Origin: Tannerella sp.
Lineage (GTDB): Bacteria; Bacteroidota; Bacteroidia; Bacteroidales; Tannerellaceae
Length of the DNA: 16,001 bases
Assembly (NCBI GenBank): GCA_031268395.1
Contig: JAIRXI010000124.1
Span: forward strand, 1 to 16,001
Direction: 5' to 3'
Below, one piece after another: positions 15,999 through 16,001 of this stretch (position 1 is the first letter of the stretch; each line of letters opens with the position of its first letter). The position numbers were made by a program, and so were the translations under genes. The notes under the pieces are model-generated. The model saw only the letters and a list, made by a program, of their open reading frames with translations. It did not search any database and was not told the origin of the DNA.

Positions 15999-16001
15999 AG
16001 G

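Larger units (their letters stand above)
15674..16001. repeat. 328-bp symmetric array of sixteen 14-bp palindromes at 21-bp spacing
   Basis: The unit is the perfect palindrome CCGAGAGCTCTCGG or a close variant. Units start at 15674, 15695, 15716, 15737, 15758, 15779, 15800 and 15821, then 15841, 15862, 15883, 15904, 15925, 15946, 15967 and 15988. Spacers are 7 nt, except the central one, AGGCCT (15835-15840), which is 6 nt and itself palindromic. Outer spacers are AAAAAAT on the left and ATTTTTT on the right. The whole array is therefore inverted about 15837.5. The outer arms 15677-15743 and 15932-15998 are reverse complements at 66 of 67 positions. The array ends at the window edge and may continue. 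Confidence 0.95.

Overview
The window looks like a chromosomal segment from a GC-rich member of the Bacteroidetes, probably Bacteroidales. The evidence is the Bacteroides-type promoter box TAnnTTTG upstream of several genes, the lack of strong Shine-Dalgarno sequences, a Bacteroidetes-style ECF sigma factor with a small membrane partner, and protein families common in that phylum (GH36 with signal peptide, DUF3737, DUF418, a split-type ABC-F). The genus cannot be fixed from the sequence. All nine complete protein genes are chromosomal housekeeping or accessory genes. I see no rRNA, tRNA, CRISPR array, transposase or phage gene.

Layout, left to right. 1-259: short non-coding stretch with a candidate terminator. 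260-1879 (-): ABC-F ATPase with one degenerate ATP site, divergent from 2142-2657 (+), a DUF1097-like membrane protein. 2776-4842 (+): secreted GH36 alpha-galactosidase-like enzyme, closed by a convincing intrinsic terminator (4906-4945). 5119-6241 (+): two-gene unit of an ECF sigma factor and a four-helix membrane protein that may control it. 6289-10497 (-): apparent four-gene operon read right to left: DUF418 membrane protein, DUF3737 beta-helix-like protein, MalY/PatB-type C-S lyase, and an EamA/DMT exporter. 10498-11131: non-coding region holding an array of 23-bp hairpin repeats and two 25-bp hairpin repeats. 11132-15453 (-): sbcD-sbcC operon for the SbcCD (Mre11-Rad50-like) nuclease. 15454-16001: the sbcDC promoter and a second array built of sixteen palindromic units.

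The most unusual feature is the setting of sbcDC. SbcCD is the nuclease known to attack hairpins and long palindromes. Here its operon lies between two different arrays of palindromic repeats. The downstream array has eleven 23-bp units, each able to fold into a 7-bp stem with a 4-nt loop. The upstream array has sixteen 14-bp palindromes at 21-bp spacing and is itself symmetric about a central AGGCCT, so the 328-bp block is one large imperfect palindrome. Whether this reflects regulation, a self-targeting or sensing arrangement, or coincidence is not decidable from the sequence alone, but both arrays are directly visible.
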